A stretch of DNA of 64,000 nucleotides from Leuctra nigra (lineage: Eukaryota > Arthropoda > Insecta > Plecoptera > Leuctridae), in contig OW203762.1 of NCBI GenBank assembly GCA_934045905.1, forward strand, positions 38,603,702-38,667,701, read 5' to 3'. Each line of letters opens with the position of its first letter. Position 1 is the stretch's first letter. The position numbers were made by a program, and so were the translations under genes. Below, piece by piece: positions 52,301 to 60,611 of this stretch. The notes under the pieces are model-generated. The model was not told the DNA's origin. It searched no databases and worked only from the letters and a program-made list of their open reading frames with translations.

Positions 52301-52517
52301 CGGCCCTAAAAGATAAGAAAACTATATCCTGAATAAAGAAGTAAAGAAACCATAATACAGAGATAAAGTCTACCTAAATATAATGCATTGCGCTAAATTA
52401 CATGTAATTCACAACATTCGATGTGATAAATGAATACTCACCGCTTTTTTGACGAATGAGACGAAGCCATATCCTTTTGATTTTAGAGTTTGGGGATCAC
52501 GGACAACTCTACAGTCT
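13175..52517 (-). CDS. Rox8: TIA-1/TIAR-type RNA-binding protein (Rox8-like), 3' six exons of the gene
   Basis: The gene encodes a nucleolysin TIA-1/TIAR homologue: three RRMs plus a Q-rich tail. The family binds U-rich RNA, promotes use of weak 5' splice sites, represses translation and nucleates stress granules. Joined exons are 52442-52517, 41817-41919, 23555-23735, 17599-17728, 13982-14160 and 13175-13349, about 280 residues in one frame. Recognisable blocks are [10 protein letters not shown] (RNP1 of RRM2), [14 protein letters not shown] (end of RRM2), [15 protein letters not shown] (RNP2 of RRM3), [16 protein letters not shown] (RNP1 of RRM3) and VKCSWGKES. Introns are about 10.5, 18.1, 5.8, 3.4 and 0.63 kb, all GT-AG. 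RRM1 and the first strand of RRM2 (about 110 residues) were not found and should lie beyond 64000. The family call is secure; the exact paralogue name is inferred. Confidence 0.93.
13621..13670 (+). repeat. (ATA)n-like AT-rich microsatellite in the last intron
   Basis: Repeated TAATA/ATA units at about 13628-13662, inside the intron 13350-13981. Confidence 0.8.
13982..14160 (-). CDS. Rox8: TIA-1/TIAR homologue, Q/Y/A-rich tail exon
   Basis: The acceptor GATCTCTTAG opens the exon in phase 0. It encodes 59 residues beginning [20 protein letters not shown], then an Ala run and [20 protein letters not shown], ending GYM plus two bases of a Gly codon. The donor is GTGAGT at 13981. The GYWYP motif and Q/Y/G-rich content fit the auxiliary domain that follows RRM3 in insect TIA-1/TIAR proteins. 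The next exon completes the Gly codon, so the frame is continuous across a 632-bp intron, the only short intron in this part of the gene. Confidence 0.92.
14880..14951 (-). CDS. Candidate 72-nt in-frame cassette exon of the TIA-1/TIAR gene
   Basis: On the minus strand a pyrimidine-rich tract (TTTTCTTTTATTTCACC) and ATTTCAG precede 24 open codons starting [14 protein letters not shown] and ending VKALKYN, followed by the consensus donor GTAAGT. It lies in the intron between the RRM3-end exon, which ends in phase 0, and the tail exon, which starts in phase 0. Its length is a multiple of three, so inclusion would add 24 charged residues without a frame change. I do not recognise the peptide in known TIA-1/TIAR proteins. 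It could be an alternative exon, an exon of another nested transcript, or chance. A possible partner acceptor (CTCTTCACAG) lies 73 nt downstream at 14807. Confidence 0.45.
16621..16690 (+). repeat. Possible tRNA-derived SINE fragment
   Basis: GGTTCGATTCC at 16662-16672 matches the pol III B-box consensus. Upstream TAGTAGGCGACACGG could be a decayed A-box. The T-stem pairing is imperfect and no full cloverleaf is seen, so this is not a tRNA gene. No tail or target duplication was found. Confidence 0.3.
17124..17253. mobile_element. Harbinger-like MITE with TTA target duplication
   Basis: The left end GGTCCGGTTTTTCAACACTC and the inverted right end CCAGTTTTTCAAAGCTC are related terminal repeats. 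TTA flanks both sides (17121-17123 and 17254-17256), the size and composition of PIF/Harbinger target duplications. At 130 bp it has no coding capacity. Confidence 0.6.
17599..17728 (-). CDS. Rox8: TIA-1/TIAR homologue, RRM3 C-terminal exon
   Basis: The acceptor GTGTCTTTGTCTCCAG precedes G-TTT-TCC, which completes the Arg codon of the RRM3 RNP1 motif split by the intron. The exon encodes 43 residues: [20 protein letters not shown], then [20 protein letters not shown] and AGQ. These are the last helix and strand of RRM3 and the start of the linker; the [11 protein letters not shown] motif is diagnostic of the family. The donor used here is CAG|GTTAGT (17598). A second donor, CAG|GTGAAT, 12 nt further on (exon end 17587) would add VSDQ in frame. 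Upstream, a minisatellite begins within about 25 bp of the acceptor. Confidence 0.93.
17752..18763 (-). repeat. 60-bp minisatellite, 16 full units, beside a 3' splice site
   Basis: Units start CATCTT at 17761, 17821, 17881, 17941, 18001, 18061, 18121, 18181, 18241 (65 bp), 18306, 18366, 18426, 18486, 18546, 18606 and 18666, with partial units at both ends. Each contains ACATAAAGCTTTATGT or a close variant, a 16-bp palindrome, and a CTTGGG/CCCAAG pair that could form an outer stem in many units. As 60 is a multiple of three, the minus strand stays open and yields artificial repeated ORFs (the repeated motif includes [17 protein letters not shown]). These ORFs are not supported as proteins. Units 17761-17940 and 18306-18485 share the same variant bases, showing a block duplication of period 545 bp. 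Confidence 0.95.
18781..18863. repeat. Perfect 28-bp inverted repeat with 27-nt loop
   Basis: Arms 18781-18808 and 18836-18863 are exact reverse complements, beginning ATAAGTTAAAATAAACAGTG. The structure sits just past the end of the minisatellite, and the array's AAAGCTTTAT motif continues immediately to its right. This suggests a small insertion (mini-MITE with a TA duplication) into the array, or a stem-loop RNA. Confidence 0.85.
19485..21225. other. Intron stretch with CGACGCC-rich patch, no gene seen
   Basis: A CpG-rich patch at 19535-19605 contains repeated GGCGTCG/CGACGCC motifs in AT-rich surroundings. A G-rich repeat lies at 20437-20480 (separate entry). No exon with splice support was found on either strand. 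Confidence 0.45.
20437..20470 (+). other. Predicted G-quadruplex motif
   Basis: Five runs of four or five G (20437-20440, 20445-20448, 20452-20456, 20460-20463, 20467-20470) are separated by loops of three or four nt. This fits the canonical G4 rule on the plus strand, which is the template strand of the TIA-1/TIAR gene. Confidence 0.7.
21231..21446 (+). repeat. 16-bp minisatellite, 13 full units
   Basis: Unit ACATCCCTACACGTCT repeats every 16 bp from 21231 to 21438 with a partial fourteenth unit. Variants include TTCT, ATCT and AAAC forms. ORFs through it are artefacts. Confidence 0.95.
21447..23554. other. Intron stretch, mostly featureless
   Basis: This is the part of the 5.8-kb intron between the 16-bp minisatellite and the RRM3 exon. 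Apart from the GC-rich exon-like segment at 22420-22520 I see only AT-rich sequence and a CT tract near 22670-22695. Confidence 0.45.
22420..22520 (+). CDS. Candidate plus-strand exon inside a gene intron, unknown product
   Basis: An acceptor-like GTTTCTCAG precedes 101 nt with one open frame (two bases, then 33 codons: [33 protein letters not shown]), followed by a donor-like GTAAAA. The segment is clearly more GC-rich than its flanks, as coding DNA is. The frame is open without a stop from about 22340 to 22653, so an unspliced reading also exists. I do not recognise the product and saw no partner exon, so a real gene is uncertain. Confidence 0.3.
23555..23735 (-). CDS. Rox8: TIA-1/TIAR homologue, RRM3 main exon
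   Basis: The acceptor TTTTGTCTGACAG precedes TG-AAC-ACT, so the first two bases complete a Val codon begun by the G that ends the previous exon. The exon encodes 59 residues: [40 protein letters not shown], then [19 protein letters not shown]. It holds the linker after RRM2, RNP2 of RRM3 (CTVYCGGL), helix 1 and most of RNP1 (KDKGYAFV). The donor GTAAGA follows AG, splitting the RNP1 Arg codon. CTVYCGG and the split in RNP1 are typical of TIA-1/TIAR RRM3. Confidence 0.96.
26222..27240 (-). mobile_element. Helitron/Helentron-like element, near full length (copy D)
   Basis: Read on the minus strand it begins TGAGCGAGCGTAGCGAGCG, TCACCACGGTACTCTTATGG and an interrupted T-run, continues with the blocks shared with copy B, and ends GAGCGTTTTCCTAG (26222), followed by T. 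Length is 1,019 bp against 1,507 for copy B. It lies in the 18-kb intron in the same orientation as the gene. No transposase is present; the ORFs at 26916-27191 and 26328-26510 are element sequence. Confidence 0.7.
27242..29820. other. Intron stretch without recognised gene
   Basis: A CpG-rich patch at 27790-27885 carries overlapping ORFs on both strands (27584-27880 minus, 27663-27977 plus), with no domain and no clear splice sites. A G run lies at 28887-28899. Nothing else is supported. Confidence 0.45.
29825..29945. repeat. CGA/CGTC-rich CpG block with nested palindromes
   Basis: It contains CGACGACGTCGTCG, a perfect 14-bp palindrome, inside outer arms GACGGCG and CGCCGTC, then runs of GACGAC triplets to about 29916. 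Unusually CpG-dense for this AT-rich window. Confidence 0.7.
30755..30950 (+). promoter_or_regulatory. CpG-rich block with CRE, CCAAT and TATA motifs (putative intronic promoter)
   Basis: GATTGG (reverse CCAAT) lies near 30788, a perfect CRE TGACGTCA at 30837-30844, and GATATATATTATC at about 30909-30921. Spacing and order fit a plus-strand promoter, with a possible start near 30940-30950. The ATG following at 30951 opens only a 37-codon ORF, so any transcript may be non-coding. The orientation is antisense to the TIA-1/TIAR gene. All motifs are short and functional use is inference. Confidence 0.3.
31276..31306 (+). repeat. (GA)n microsatellite
   Basis: Uninterrupted GA dinucleotides, with GA-rich flanks from 31262. 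Confidence 0.9.
31307..40525. other. Intron stretch without recognised gene
   Basis: Nine kilobases of AT-rich intron. Local CpG-rich patches occur at 33120-33345, 34500-34560 and 39610-39675. A GA-rich tract lies at 38380-38430. The short ORFs overlap on both strands and show no domain or splice support. Confidence 0.5.
33242..33286. promoter_or_regulatory. kappaB-like palindrome next to E-box/CRE-like composite
   Basis: CGGGGGATTCCCCCG (about 33243-33257) contains GGGGATTCCC, a match to the Rel/NF-kappaB consensus. GTCACGTGAC at 33271-33280 is a 10-bp palindrome with a CACGTG E-box, running into TGACGTG. The block lies in a CpG-rich patch (33120-33345) of an AT-rich intron. A regulatory role is inferred only. 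Confidence 0.3.
40529..40684. mobile_element. Harbinger-like MITE with TAA target duplication
   Basis: The ends GGGCCGGTATAACCAAAGTT and, inverted, GGCCCGGAATTACCAAAGTT form terminal inverted repeats. A second internal pair (GGATTAACTAA / TTAGTTAATCC) lies inside. TAA flanks both sides (40526-40528 and 40685-40687). It is 156 bp with no coding capacity. Confidence 0.7.
41817..41919 (-). CDS. Rox8: TIA-1/TIAR homologue, RRM2 C-terminal exon
   Basis: The acceptor GTGTTGCAG opens the exon in phase 0. It encodes 34 residues, [20 protein letters not shown] then [14 protein letters not shown], plus one base. This is the second helix and last strand of RRM2 followed by the conserved [11 protein letters not shown] linker, one of the most recognisable stretches of TIA-1/TIAR proteins. 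The donor is GTAATT at 41816. The upstream intron end is a GU-rich tandem repeat (separate entry) that replaces a normal pyrimidine tract. Confidence 0.96.
41926..42012 (-). repeat. GU-rich tandem repeat directly upstream of a 3' splice site
   Basis: On the minus strand, units of GTGTCTT and GTGTATC repeat with some variation up to GTGTTGCAG at the acceptor of the RRM2-end exon. The ORFs across it are repeat artefacts. Confidence 0.85.
42060..44290. other. Intron stretch without recognised gene
   Basis: Part of the 10.5-kb intron. It is AT-rich; ORFs at 43219-43503 (minus) and 43375-43707 (plus) overlap on opposite strands and show no domain. Confidence 0.45.
44295..44440. other. CGTCG-rich CpG patch
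   Basis: Several GCGTCG/GGCGTCG motifs and CGCGAGC occur in 150 bp within AT-rich intron, resembling patches at 19540, 29830, 34520, 39630 and 46800. Confidence 0.5.
44487..44508 (+). repeat. Poly-G tract (22 G)
   Basis: Uninterrupted G run on the plus strand, so poly-C in the TIA-1/TIAR pre-mRNA. Confidence 0.9.
46099..46120 (+). repeat. Poly-G tract (22 G)
   Basis: A second uninterrupted run of 22 G on the plus strand, in the same intron as the first. Confidence 0.9.
46822..46848. repeat. 10-bp hairpin in CpG-rich patch
   Basis: GGTGCAATGT and ACATTGCGCC pair with one G-U across a 7-nt loop. It lies in a CGTCG-rich patch at 46795-46970. Confidence 0.6.
48640..48945 (-). mobile_element. 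Decayed Helitron/Helentron-like copy E
   Basis: The lower end has AAAACGTCTGTGTAATGCG then TTGATAAGCGAGCC, a mutated 3' terminus of the family. The upper end has GTGCCATACGAGTACCATGG and CCCTCGCTACTCCCTCA, a mutated 5' terminus. About 300 bp remain, so the middle is deleted. Orientation matches copy D. Confidence 0.5.
48950..52165. other. Intron stretch without recognised gene
   Basis: AT-rich intron with a strong hairpin at 50139-50179 and a GA tract near 51187-51206. No exon is supported. Confidence 0.45.
50139..50179. repeat. Hairpin with 15-bp interrupted arms
   Basis: CGTATTAGGG and CCCTAATACG pair perfectly across an 8-nt loop; CATAG and CTATG extend the stem past a small bulge. Confidence 0.65.
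52172..52306. mobile_element. Harbinger-like MITE, decayed
   Basis: The left end GCCCGGTTTTCCACCATTGG and the inverted right end GGGCCGGTTTTTCAACTTTT, TGGTT are related terminal repeats. TAA follows the right end; the left duplication is not clear. It sits about 135 bp from the RRM2 exon, on its downstream (donor) side. Confidence 0.5.
52442..52517 (-). CDS. Rox8: TIA-1/TIAR homologue, RRM2 middle exon
   Basis: The acceptor TATCTTTGTGTTTCAG precedes A-GAC-TGT; the A completes a codon (probably Ser) from an upstream exon. The exon encodes 25 residues, [20 protein letters not shown] then FVKKA, ending in phase 0 at donor GTGAGT. It carries strand 2 and the RNP1 motif of RRM2 ([10 protein letters not shown]). 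The next exon continues directly with [11 protein letters not shown]. This is the most upstream exon I can find; the preceding one (start of RRM2) is expected at higher coordinates and was not seen before 64000. Confidence 0.95.
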
Positions 52518-55500
52518 CTGAAACACAAAGATAACAACACTTTAGTCCCTTTTTGTCAGCAGTTGACACGAACAACACTTCATGGGTCGCCAGCGGCTCG
52601 ATGTTCTGCGAATGACCAATAGAACCCTGCCATGATTACCAGTGGATGTGGAGCCATTGAACATTGAATTGCAACACTTTGAAGACACGTATACGACACG
52701 CGATGCTTTAGTATCAAACCAACTTCATATTCTTCTATTAATAATTTCACGAGTTTCTGCGGATATCCCAATGGACTGAGTAGAAAAAGCTTCATACTCG
52801 AATACCAAAATGTCGTAAATAATTCCGTTAGTTTTCTGAAATCTGTGGAGGAATGTAACTGAGATGACCCTTCATGCCATCAATTTTACCCTCTCTCATA
52901 GCCAATTACTCTCCAGTCTGTCTCACTTCTCTCTCTTTGCCTTTCATGTCTTCTCTTTTTCTACATTATATACGATACTGTTTCTAATTTTGCCTAGCGG
53001 CTCAAGATTTTTTCCACCCTATATCCCTCCTCACAGGCACTAATTTTGAATTTATCCGTTGAACACACGCAGGGAGTTGGCTCTCTCTGAAGAGGCGACC
53101 TGCCAAAACTGGGGCGCAATTTCTCTTTCGTCTTTTCTAGCGGGGGCTTTTGGTAGAGCAACGTAAAGGCAGTTAGCCGAGACTATATCCTAGCTATAAA
53201 AACCAGCCCTTGATGAATCTGGTTCTGACGGGGCGACACCGTCATCTTAATTCACGAGCGCAAAACGACGGGGCTCATCGCTTTGCCACATCGCGTTGTC
53301 TTCAGACAAACAATCCAGGAGAAAAATATCACGAGCGAATTGAGATATTCTTAGAAAACACACACCTTTGATGAAAGAATGTAGATATATTGAAATATCT
53401 TTTAAAAACTAACAATGGACTGAACTAAGAAGAAGAACGCAAAACATGATCCTGTGGCAAAATATAATTATATTCAAATTAATGATTCTCGGTAGCTCAG
53501 AGTCGATGTTTACCTAGTCGGTAATATGTCAAAGGGAGCTGGAGACACGGAAAATTGATTGGGCAGAAGGAAGAAAATCTTTCTAGCTCTTTCCTCTCCG
53601 CATCTTTATATTCGCCATCTTTCTATTTACAGTATTCCTTTGCCAGAACTTCCGTCTTACAATATGTAACCTCTCATAGAGGATATATAATCCAGGTAAA
53701 ACTGGGGAGAAAAGTACAGAATAACAAATGTGGCGTGGAATTATTCCATATTCAGTGACACACATGGTTTTGACTTTGGCAGAGACTTTCGGTATTAGTT
53801 AACGCTCTGTGTGGTTACATTAAACTAGATTTGACAATCTTTGTTTTGCTCATTAGAACAGTTAGAGCGAATCTCCATATTTCGTATTGATCTGTAACTG
53901 CGCGGCTGCTGGGGCTCGGCGACGTTTTCTACCAGCCGCAACTGTACGAAAGTCAAGACTTAAGCCCGATCCACCGCTACGAGCTCAATTCGATAAAGAC
54001 TTCATCAACAAATCTTCCAGAGAGCTCACCAGTAAATAAGCGAATCTATAGCGAAGTACAAATCTCTAAGGAGACTTCGTCCGAAATCCAGGCTATGTCA
54101 AGTTGACAGATACAAAGGGCGTTACAAATTCTACAGCTATTTAACTTTCCAACGGAAAGTTCTTTCCCATAGAATTTAATTAATCTGAGAACTATCTGGG
54201 GAAGAAATGGACTGAAATACCAGTGGATGTGCGAACTCTGAACTTTACTTATATTTAACGGCCGAATGGCAATCGCAAGAAGATGAAAGTAGATTCGTCC
54301 GTGTGGAAATGTCATATTTGCGGTTTCAGTACACAATATCCAGCGCTTTGTGAAGACGCGTTTACCAATCACGCAGCTGGACTGAGATTTGTTTAGCAGG
54401 CATTTACACAGGAGATTAGCGCGAAGCCAAAGCAGATTTACACTTTACAGTCCGATAATATGACATTTCACTCGAACGATGCTAACAAAGAGGGCATAAA
54501 ATAATAAAAAATATTGATTATAAAACAAGTTGCTTGTATTAAGCGTCGATCAAGGAAAAGAAGTTGATAAAATAAAATAAGAAATGAAAGCAAAGAAACG
54601 TATACTTTAACGACAGTAAATTATTTTTAGCCACAACTGCTTGCGCAATGATCTCTACTAACAATTATGTTATTATTTTCCAGCCGGAGAGAAGTGTATT
54701 TGACAGTTCAAAAAGCCAATTCTAAATTCAAAGTGATTCTGCGAATTAGATGATAATTGAATTAATTGTCATAACAACGACTTAGGAGCAATCGTAACTG
54801 TAATTGTCTTACTATTCTACTTCTTACAGATATGAAGACATTGTGAAATGTTCTTGGCGAAATTCTTGGTGAATGTTCATAGACGAGAGAGCATTTGAAT
54901 CGTATTCTCCGTCTCTTCGAATTCCCGGTTGATGCTTTTATGTAGAGCAAAACATGAAATTAGGAGAGTGGTCCGCGATTTTCTGCGAGGTTTTTCGAGA
55001 ATGTTCTTCGAATACAATATTTTGGTTTCCTGGAATACGACTTCGAAATGTATATTGTTCGAACACAATTCGAGTTTTCTAAAAAGCAGTCTTAACATAA
55101 TCAGTAAGAAATCACCAGATACTCATTTTTCATCTTCGTGTTTACCTCGAAGACATGTCTTCGTGTTGCGTGTCTATTGGTGTTACCAAACAGAGCTATT
55201 GGCAGAGTGAATTTACGACAATGCAAGTTGTATATTGCTTTATATATAGACAGCTGGAATGATAAAGAAACTAATTAATACAAATAGCTTATGTGATTAT
55301 GTGTCATAATACATCGAACTGACGCGAAAGTGAAACGGAACCGTTCTCTTCAGATATTCCATTACGTAATTCCAGGAGTTGACAAATCAATCTCCCAGGT
55401 GACTTGAAACTTGCTAAATAGCGAAAGTGTTTCTATATCTTCCTCTAGACCAGTGAATCCCACTCGGTCGGTCGAGAAGTTAGTTACTCTATCAACTACT

Positions 55501-57840
55501 CTCGGCTGAAGTGGCCGAAGAAAGTGAGCCAGACTTAGTCAATGCACTCGCGCATTAAACTTGCATGACCCACCACGGTAATGAGGTAGAAATTATTCAA
55601 CAGAAAAGCGAACTTGAGAGCTGAGTTGCTGTGGCGAGAGTGCCGAGGGTAGCTCGGGTTTGGTTTAGGGAGCTATTCGAACCCCCAGACTTTGGTGGAT
55701 TTTGGTCGTGATATTAGAATACTTCGATCAGTGCTCGTGCCTGAAGAGATGCGAAATTCGAAGCGTCTCAGAGCATTATGCAAACATGCGGCGAACTATT
55801 AAATGCTGCCAAAATACTCAGCACATCCATATTTAATAGTAATTATTACTTGTTCATTCAAGTCCACAGAGTTGCGGACTTCGATATTTATAGAGGGCAA
55901 ATACATTAATTGCTAAGCTTGCTCATCATTTTCTACTACTTTTATCAAACACATGATATAACGTGTTCCTATTCTTCTGCAGTATAATAAAGTTGTGAAT
56001 CTATGATATATCGACACACAATTTATCATTTTTCACATTTATATGGGGCGATAATTAATATAACAACGTCTAGCACCCCATACATATTGACAACAATGAC
56101 CTTTTGTCCGCAAAGGTTTAAATGGGTTAACTGCATATGGATAGAGATAAGGTCAAGTATGGGCATATTGATGTGAAGTCAATAAATATATATCGGTATT
56201 ATGTGACATGAAATAAATGTCTATAGCTGGGTGGTGGCGGACCGATTCGGTGCGAGTTTGATAATTCGTCGCCTAGCGAGTAGACGATAAGCTTGACGTG
56301 TGTGTGTTGTGGGTTGCTTATCTCCACAGGAGTAATGGAGTAGAGTGGGGCTGTGGAGCTGCTATCAGCACAGATAGTTGGTGATGCATATTTACAATAA
56401 ACTTAGTTCGATTTACGACCTACGAGCTCTGATGTAAAAAGTGAAATATTTGAATGTAAAAATGTAGCAATATAAATCTTTTAGATCGCAATTTGAAAGA
56501 GTAATGCTTTTTCGTTCTTGTTTTCATAGAATGCAGGCAATTAGACTGGATATTGTATTCATGTTTTGTATATTTTATCACCTTTAGTTTATTAGTTTTT
56601 AAGGAATTGAGGTAGTACAAAAGATATAATAAAATATTTACTTGTATATTAGTCTCTTCCGTTGACATTTTCCGCTCAGCAAAAATGCATTGCACTCTAT
56701 AGAGAGATTGCATTCAGATTGCTGAAGAGCGCAAACAACCACTTTTTGTTCAAACTCCCAAGTGATTTTGCATTTCCCTTATGACTGCATTGTAGTAGTC
56801 TCTATATTAATATTATCTGGCAGCCATTGTGTATAGATAGACCCTATTAAATTATTAAACAGATACGAGAAGCTAATTCAGTTGTTATGAGGTAATGCAG
56901 GATTTCACTCCAAAGCTCTAAGCTATTAAACCGTTCCACGTAACAGGCTGCACATTACATTCAACTTATCTGCATGAAGATTCAATATCTAGTTAACGTG
57001 GACACGTGAAAAACGTGTTGTTCATTTACTGCCGTGGTTCAGCGCGCGAGTAAATATTATATTTGTTTTGGACGTACTTATATTGTCCAATAACGTCAAC
57101 GGATTCAACATATAAAGTAAAAATGTTTCAAGATAAATATAAATTTCAGTTGAAACTTTAGCATCAAACAAAAGTTGATTGATTTATGTTTAAAACTTTG
57201 TTGATGCTTTTTATAATATTCCTTTGCGCTTGGCCTGTCCGCGTACAATATGAAAGTAACTTCTGTGAAAACTCGGTCCGTCAAACGATTTTTTAATGTC
57301 TACCTATTCTATTAGTATAATGATATACAAATGAAAATCTGAATTATTCATCCGAACTTTGAGTCGCATCAGAGTTGACAACTTTAAGTTAAGATCTGTG
57401 TTCACTTCGACTTCTGGCTCGTTATTGACATTATGGACCCTTTCAAGATGTGAGCCGATAATCTAACTCGATGTGTGTCACTTTCCAGGACTAAAAAAAG
57501 AGTAGAGGATCGTGTTTACTTAAAAGTTGACGTCGTGGGATCAGAAGCTCGCTATTTTCTAAATCTCGAGACGAACACGCGCCTACCATCCATTCACCGT
57601 CAACTGTCAACGGCGAAACTTTATCTCTCTCGACAAACGAACTGCCGTTCAAAAGACTCGGGAAATGCGAAAACAAACCGATGTGAGGCGAAATCAAGAG
57701 TGTTTTTAGGAAGAAATACAGGTTTCCTCTTAGCACGAACATAATCTAACGAAAATACCAAACTCTTGGTGGTACAGTATTAAAAAATTTATGAATAGTC
57801 ACTTTTCGCTTTTCGATTATTGCCAACAAATTTTATTATC
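52518..57840. other. Upstream intron stretch without recognised gene
   Basis: This should be intron if the gene starts beyond 64000. I looked for the RRM1 motif YVGNL and for VGDLSPE/FAPFG on the minus strand and saw neither. ORFs at 54046-54372 and 54929-55210 lack domains. Confidence 0.45.
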
Positions 57841-57844
57841 TACG

Positions 57845-57925
57845 TCATTAAGTCATTACGTTACTACGTTATTATCGTAATAAACGACGTTTCGAGAATA
57901 TTTCAATTGCCATCATCATCAGTAT
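57845..57925 (-). ncRNA. Decayed hammerhead-ribozyme-like motif, probably retroelement-derived
   Basis: On the minus strand CTGATGA (57916-57922) is followed 22 nt later by GAAAC (57889-57893), the two conserved core boxes of hammerhead ribozymes. ACGT on each side of an AT-rich hairpin after GAAAC could form stem III. Stem II and stem I are poorly paired, so activity is unlikely. Similar CTGATGATG...GAAACGTCG sequences are common in invertebrate retroelement ends (from memory). Weak call. Confidence 0.3.
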
Positions 57926-57929
57926 GCCA

Positions 57930-59930
57930 AACCCCATAAAAGAAAAACCTCCAAATTCTCTTTCGCCTGGGAGTTTTTTTCGTGCACGAGTTTTTCATCC
58001 TGATAATACTACTCATCAGTAAATTGTAGAAATGTAGTCGATTATAATAAAACTAGTTGGCAATAATGTTTAGTATATTTCATAATGTTTAATTAAAACA
58101 GTACAATACATGTTTAATTAAAACATAATGGATTCATGTCGTAAAAATAATATTAATGTCAGGCAAATTACTTTTTAATAAATTGTTTTAGAACCAGCGA
58201 TTTTATGCACAAAATATATTGGAAAAAATATGATAGCTATAAATAATGTTTAACAATGCACTCCCACATAAAGTCACATCACATCACATAACATCCCACA
58301 TTCATGTTATGCACTATACTCGTAATATTGCTTAACCTTTCAGAAAGAGGGGATAATATTTAAAACAATTTACGTTGGTTTCTTATTGATTCAATTTATT
58401 TTCCTAAAATAATTCTCCAGCTTTTTTATTACGAACGAATGATGTGCATTTGATGTTTAGAGCTAAAGGACCACAAAATCATTGTAAATCACCGTTTTAT
58501 GAATCTATAAACCATAAAAAAAGTCTGAAAGGAAATAATATTTATTAACTGCTCAGTGGAAATGTTTTTCGTTCAGTGGCGCGTAAAATGTGTTGTAAGT
58601 GATGGATTTTACGATATATTCTTTTCGATCGAAGTTTGTGATTTATAACTAAATCAATCATTTAATTATCAACAAAAGATATTATTGAAAAATAGTAAAT
58701 GCATTTCACTGAACAATGGTGAGTGTTGTCCATTAACTCAATTATATTTTCTCTAAGTACAGTATCAATATAGTCTGTACCATTTATTTTTAGAAAGACA
58801 AAAGAGAAACGTAAGTTATCTTTGGTAAAGAGTTGGGATAACTATTTTCCAAGATATTGGCATTATGGTTGAGAAACTTTGATCTTCTGAAAACCTCTAG
58901 TATCTTCAGAGAGATTAAATTAAAAAGTTCGTAAAAATTTTACAGTATTTTTATCTCGTTTTTAGCTCTCCTAATTTCTAATAATTTTCTAAAGTTTTGT
59001 ATAGAAAAAGAGCAATAATGCAAGTATAGAGTTCGAGTAGACCACAAACTCAACTTTTCTTGTGTCCATAACTCAACCACGGTGTTGCAAAGAGTTAGAC
59101 TTTTTCTTCGTCTGGTGTTATTCCCTGTTGAATTCTCTTATCACAACATTATCGCCAGTGCTCTGTAAATAGTGTTAGTTTACCTCAGAGATTCTAGTCA
59201 GAAGTCATTTGAACCCAGCTGAGGTAAAACTTTGGAAAATCTGGGTCTTAGAGATGATCAGTTAAAAAAATATCCAGACTAGACACATTATTTTAACTTA
59301 TAAGATTATTCTTTTACACCAAGACAATAATATTATGGTTTAGAGCAATTTGGATGCAACAATATGTTGTCCCTGAAATTGCAACTTATTCTTTTAGCGA
59401 ATTGTTCTGAAAAGAATGTGTTATGAAATCCTTTACAAACTATTTCATATGTTTTTAAACTGAATAATAATTTATAGTTTAAATCTGAAAAAGATAAATT
59501 TATCACTTTTTGATCATGTGGTGTGCAAAGCAAAGCAGTTTTACCGCGCACAATGAATATTGTTGATATTTTTATAAGCGAGGGATATTTGGGTCAGTTT
59601 GAGTCGGCAAGGCGCTCGATAAGATGCCCAAGTATACGGAGGAGAGAATGTTTTTCTTTGACTCTTCTCTTCAGGCTGGAAGAGGCTTCGAAGGGAAGAG
59701 GAAGGCGAGAGCGGATCAAAGTTCTTGGCTAACTTGCTTCTTTCTGTTTGATTTTTCAAGAATGGAAGTTGAAATGGTGGCAGGAAGGCAGAACCGATCA
59801 ACAGGTAGCAGTGAGGAATTGATTTACGATGTATGGGTGGGAGGTTGGGTGGAGGGGGTGTCACACATTTGTGCACTGCAACTATATGCTGTGGAATGGA
59901 AAGTTGCTTTTTGGTTTCGGTTGCAAGAGA
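57930..59930. other. AT-rich stretch without recognised gene
   Basis: No exon, RNA gene or mobile element is supported. ORFs at 59523-60046 run into the GA repeat. Confidence 0.45.
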
Positions 59931-59973
59931 CAGAGAGAGGAAGAGCGAAGAGAGAGAGAGAGGCAGAGCGAAG

Positions 59974-60027
<54 letters not shown>
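59930..60027 (+). repeat. (GA)n microsatellite
   Basis: GA-rich from 59930, with an uninterrupted (GA)n from about 59978 to 60026. Serine/leucine and arginine/glutamate ORFs on both strands are artefacts of it. Confidence 0.95.
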
Positions 60028-60030
<3 letters not shown>

Positions 60031-60611
60031 AGCACCTAGACACTGATGTTCTGTATGGCGGGATGTTTTCACTGCGGAGCAGAAGATTGACAGAGTGAAT
60101 GAGTGAAAGAGATGGAGACTTCATCAGCACCGACCCACGCTCGGTGATCGCCTTCTACCCTCCTCCCTGTCGGGGAAAACTTTAATCGTATTCACGAAAT
60201 CGCATCGATCCTCCCTCCGCGCCAGCTACCGGCAAGATTATACAGGCGAAGAATAGAAAGAGCGAACGAAGGTGGCTGGTGGCCTGGCTGCTTGGCTGGG
60301 TGAACGTTTGCATACGCATTTTTGAAATATGGATTTCTTCTAATGAGAAAACGGGGACACTATATAGATATAGAAGGAGGGTTGATGATTGAGTAGCGTG
60401 ACGGGATGAGGCACAAATATGAATAATATTATTGTTTTCAAAGAAGCTATCGATAGAGTTGACCGATAGAATGCGTGACTTTGGAGGGACGGTTATTTTA
60501 TTTTTTATTTATCGTATGGATTTTATTGGAATACAAAGTCTTATTAAATATTAATCACATATACTTAAAATAAAATAAATTGTTCTAAAAAATCTAAATT
60601 TTAACAATAAA

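Noticed and set aside
15199..57008. Several CACGTG E-boxes (for example near 15202, 32467, 33273, 44654, 44663 and 57003).
   Set aside because: A rough estimate from base composition gives about seven in 64 kb by chance, so there is no overall enrichment.
57475..57744. An 89-residue plus-strand ORF preceded by TTTCCAG.
   Set aside because: The acceptor-like site is plausible but there is no domain, no donor partner and an opposite-strand ORF of the same size.
59541..60130. Long Ser/Leu and Arg/Glu ORFs.
   Set aside because: Translation of the (GA)n microsatellite on both strands.
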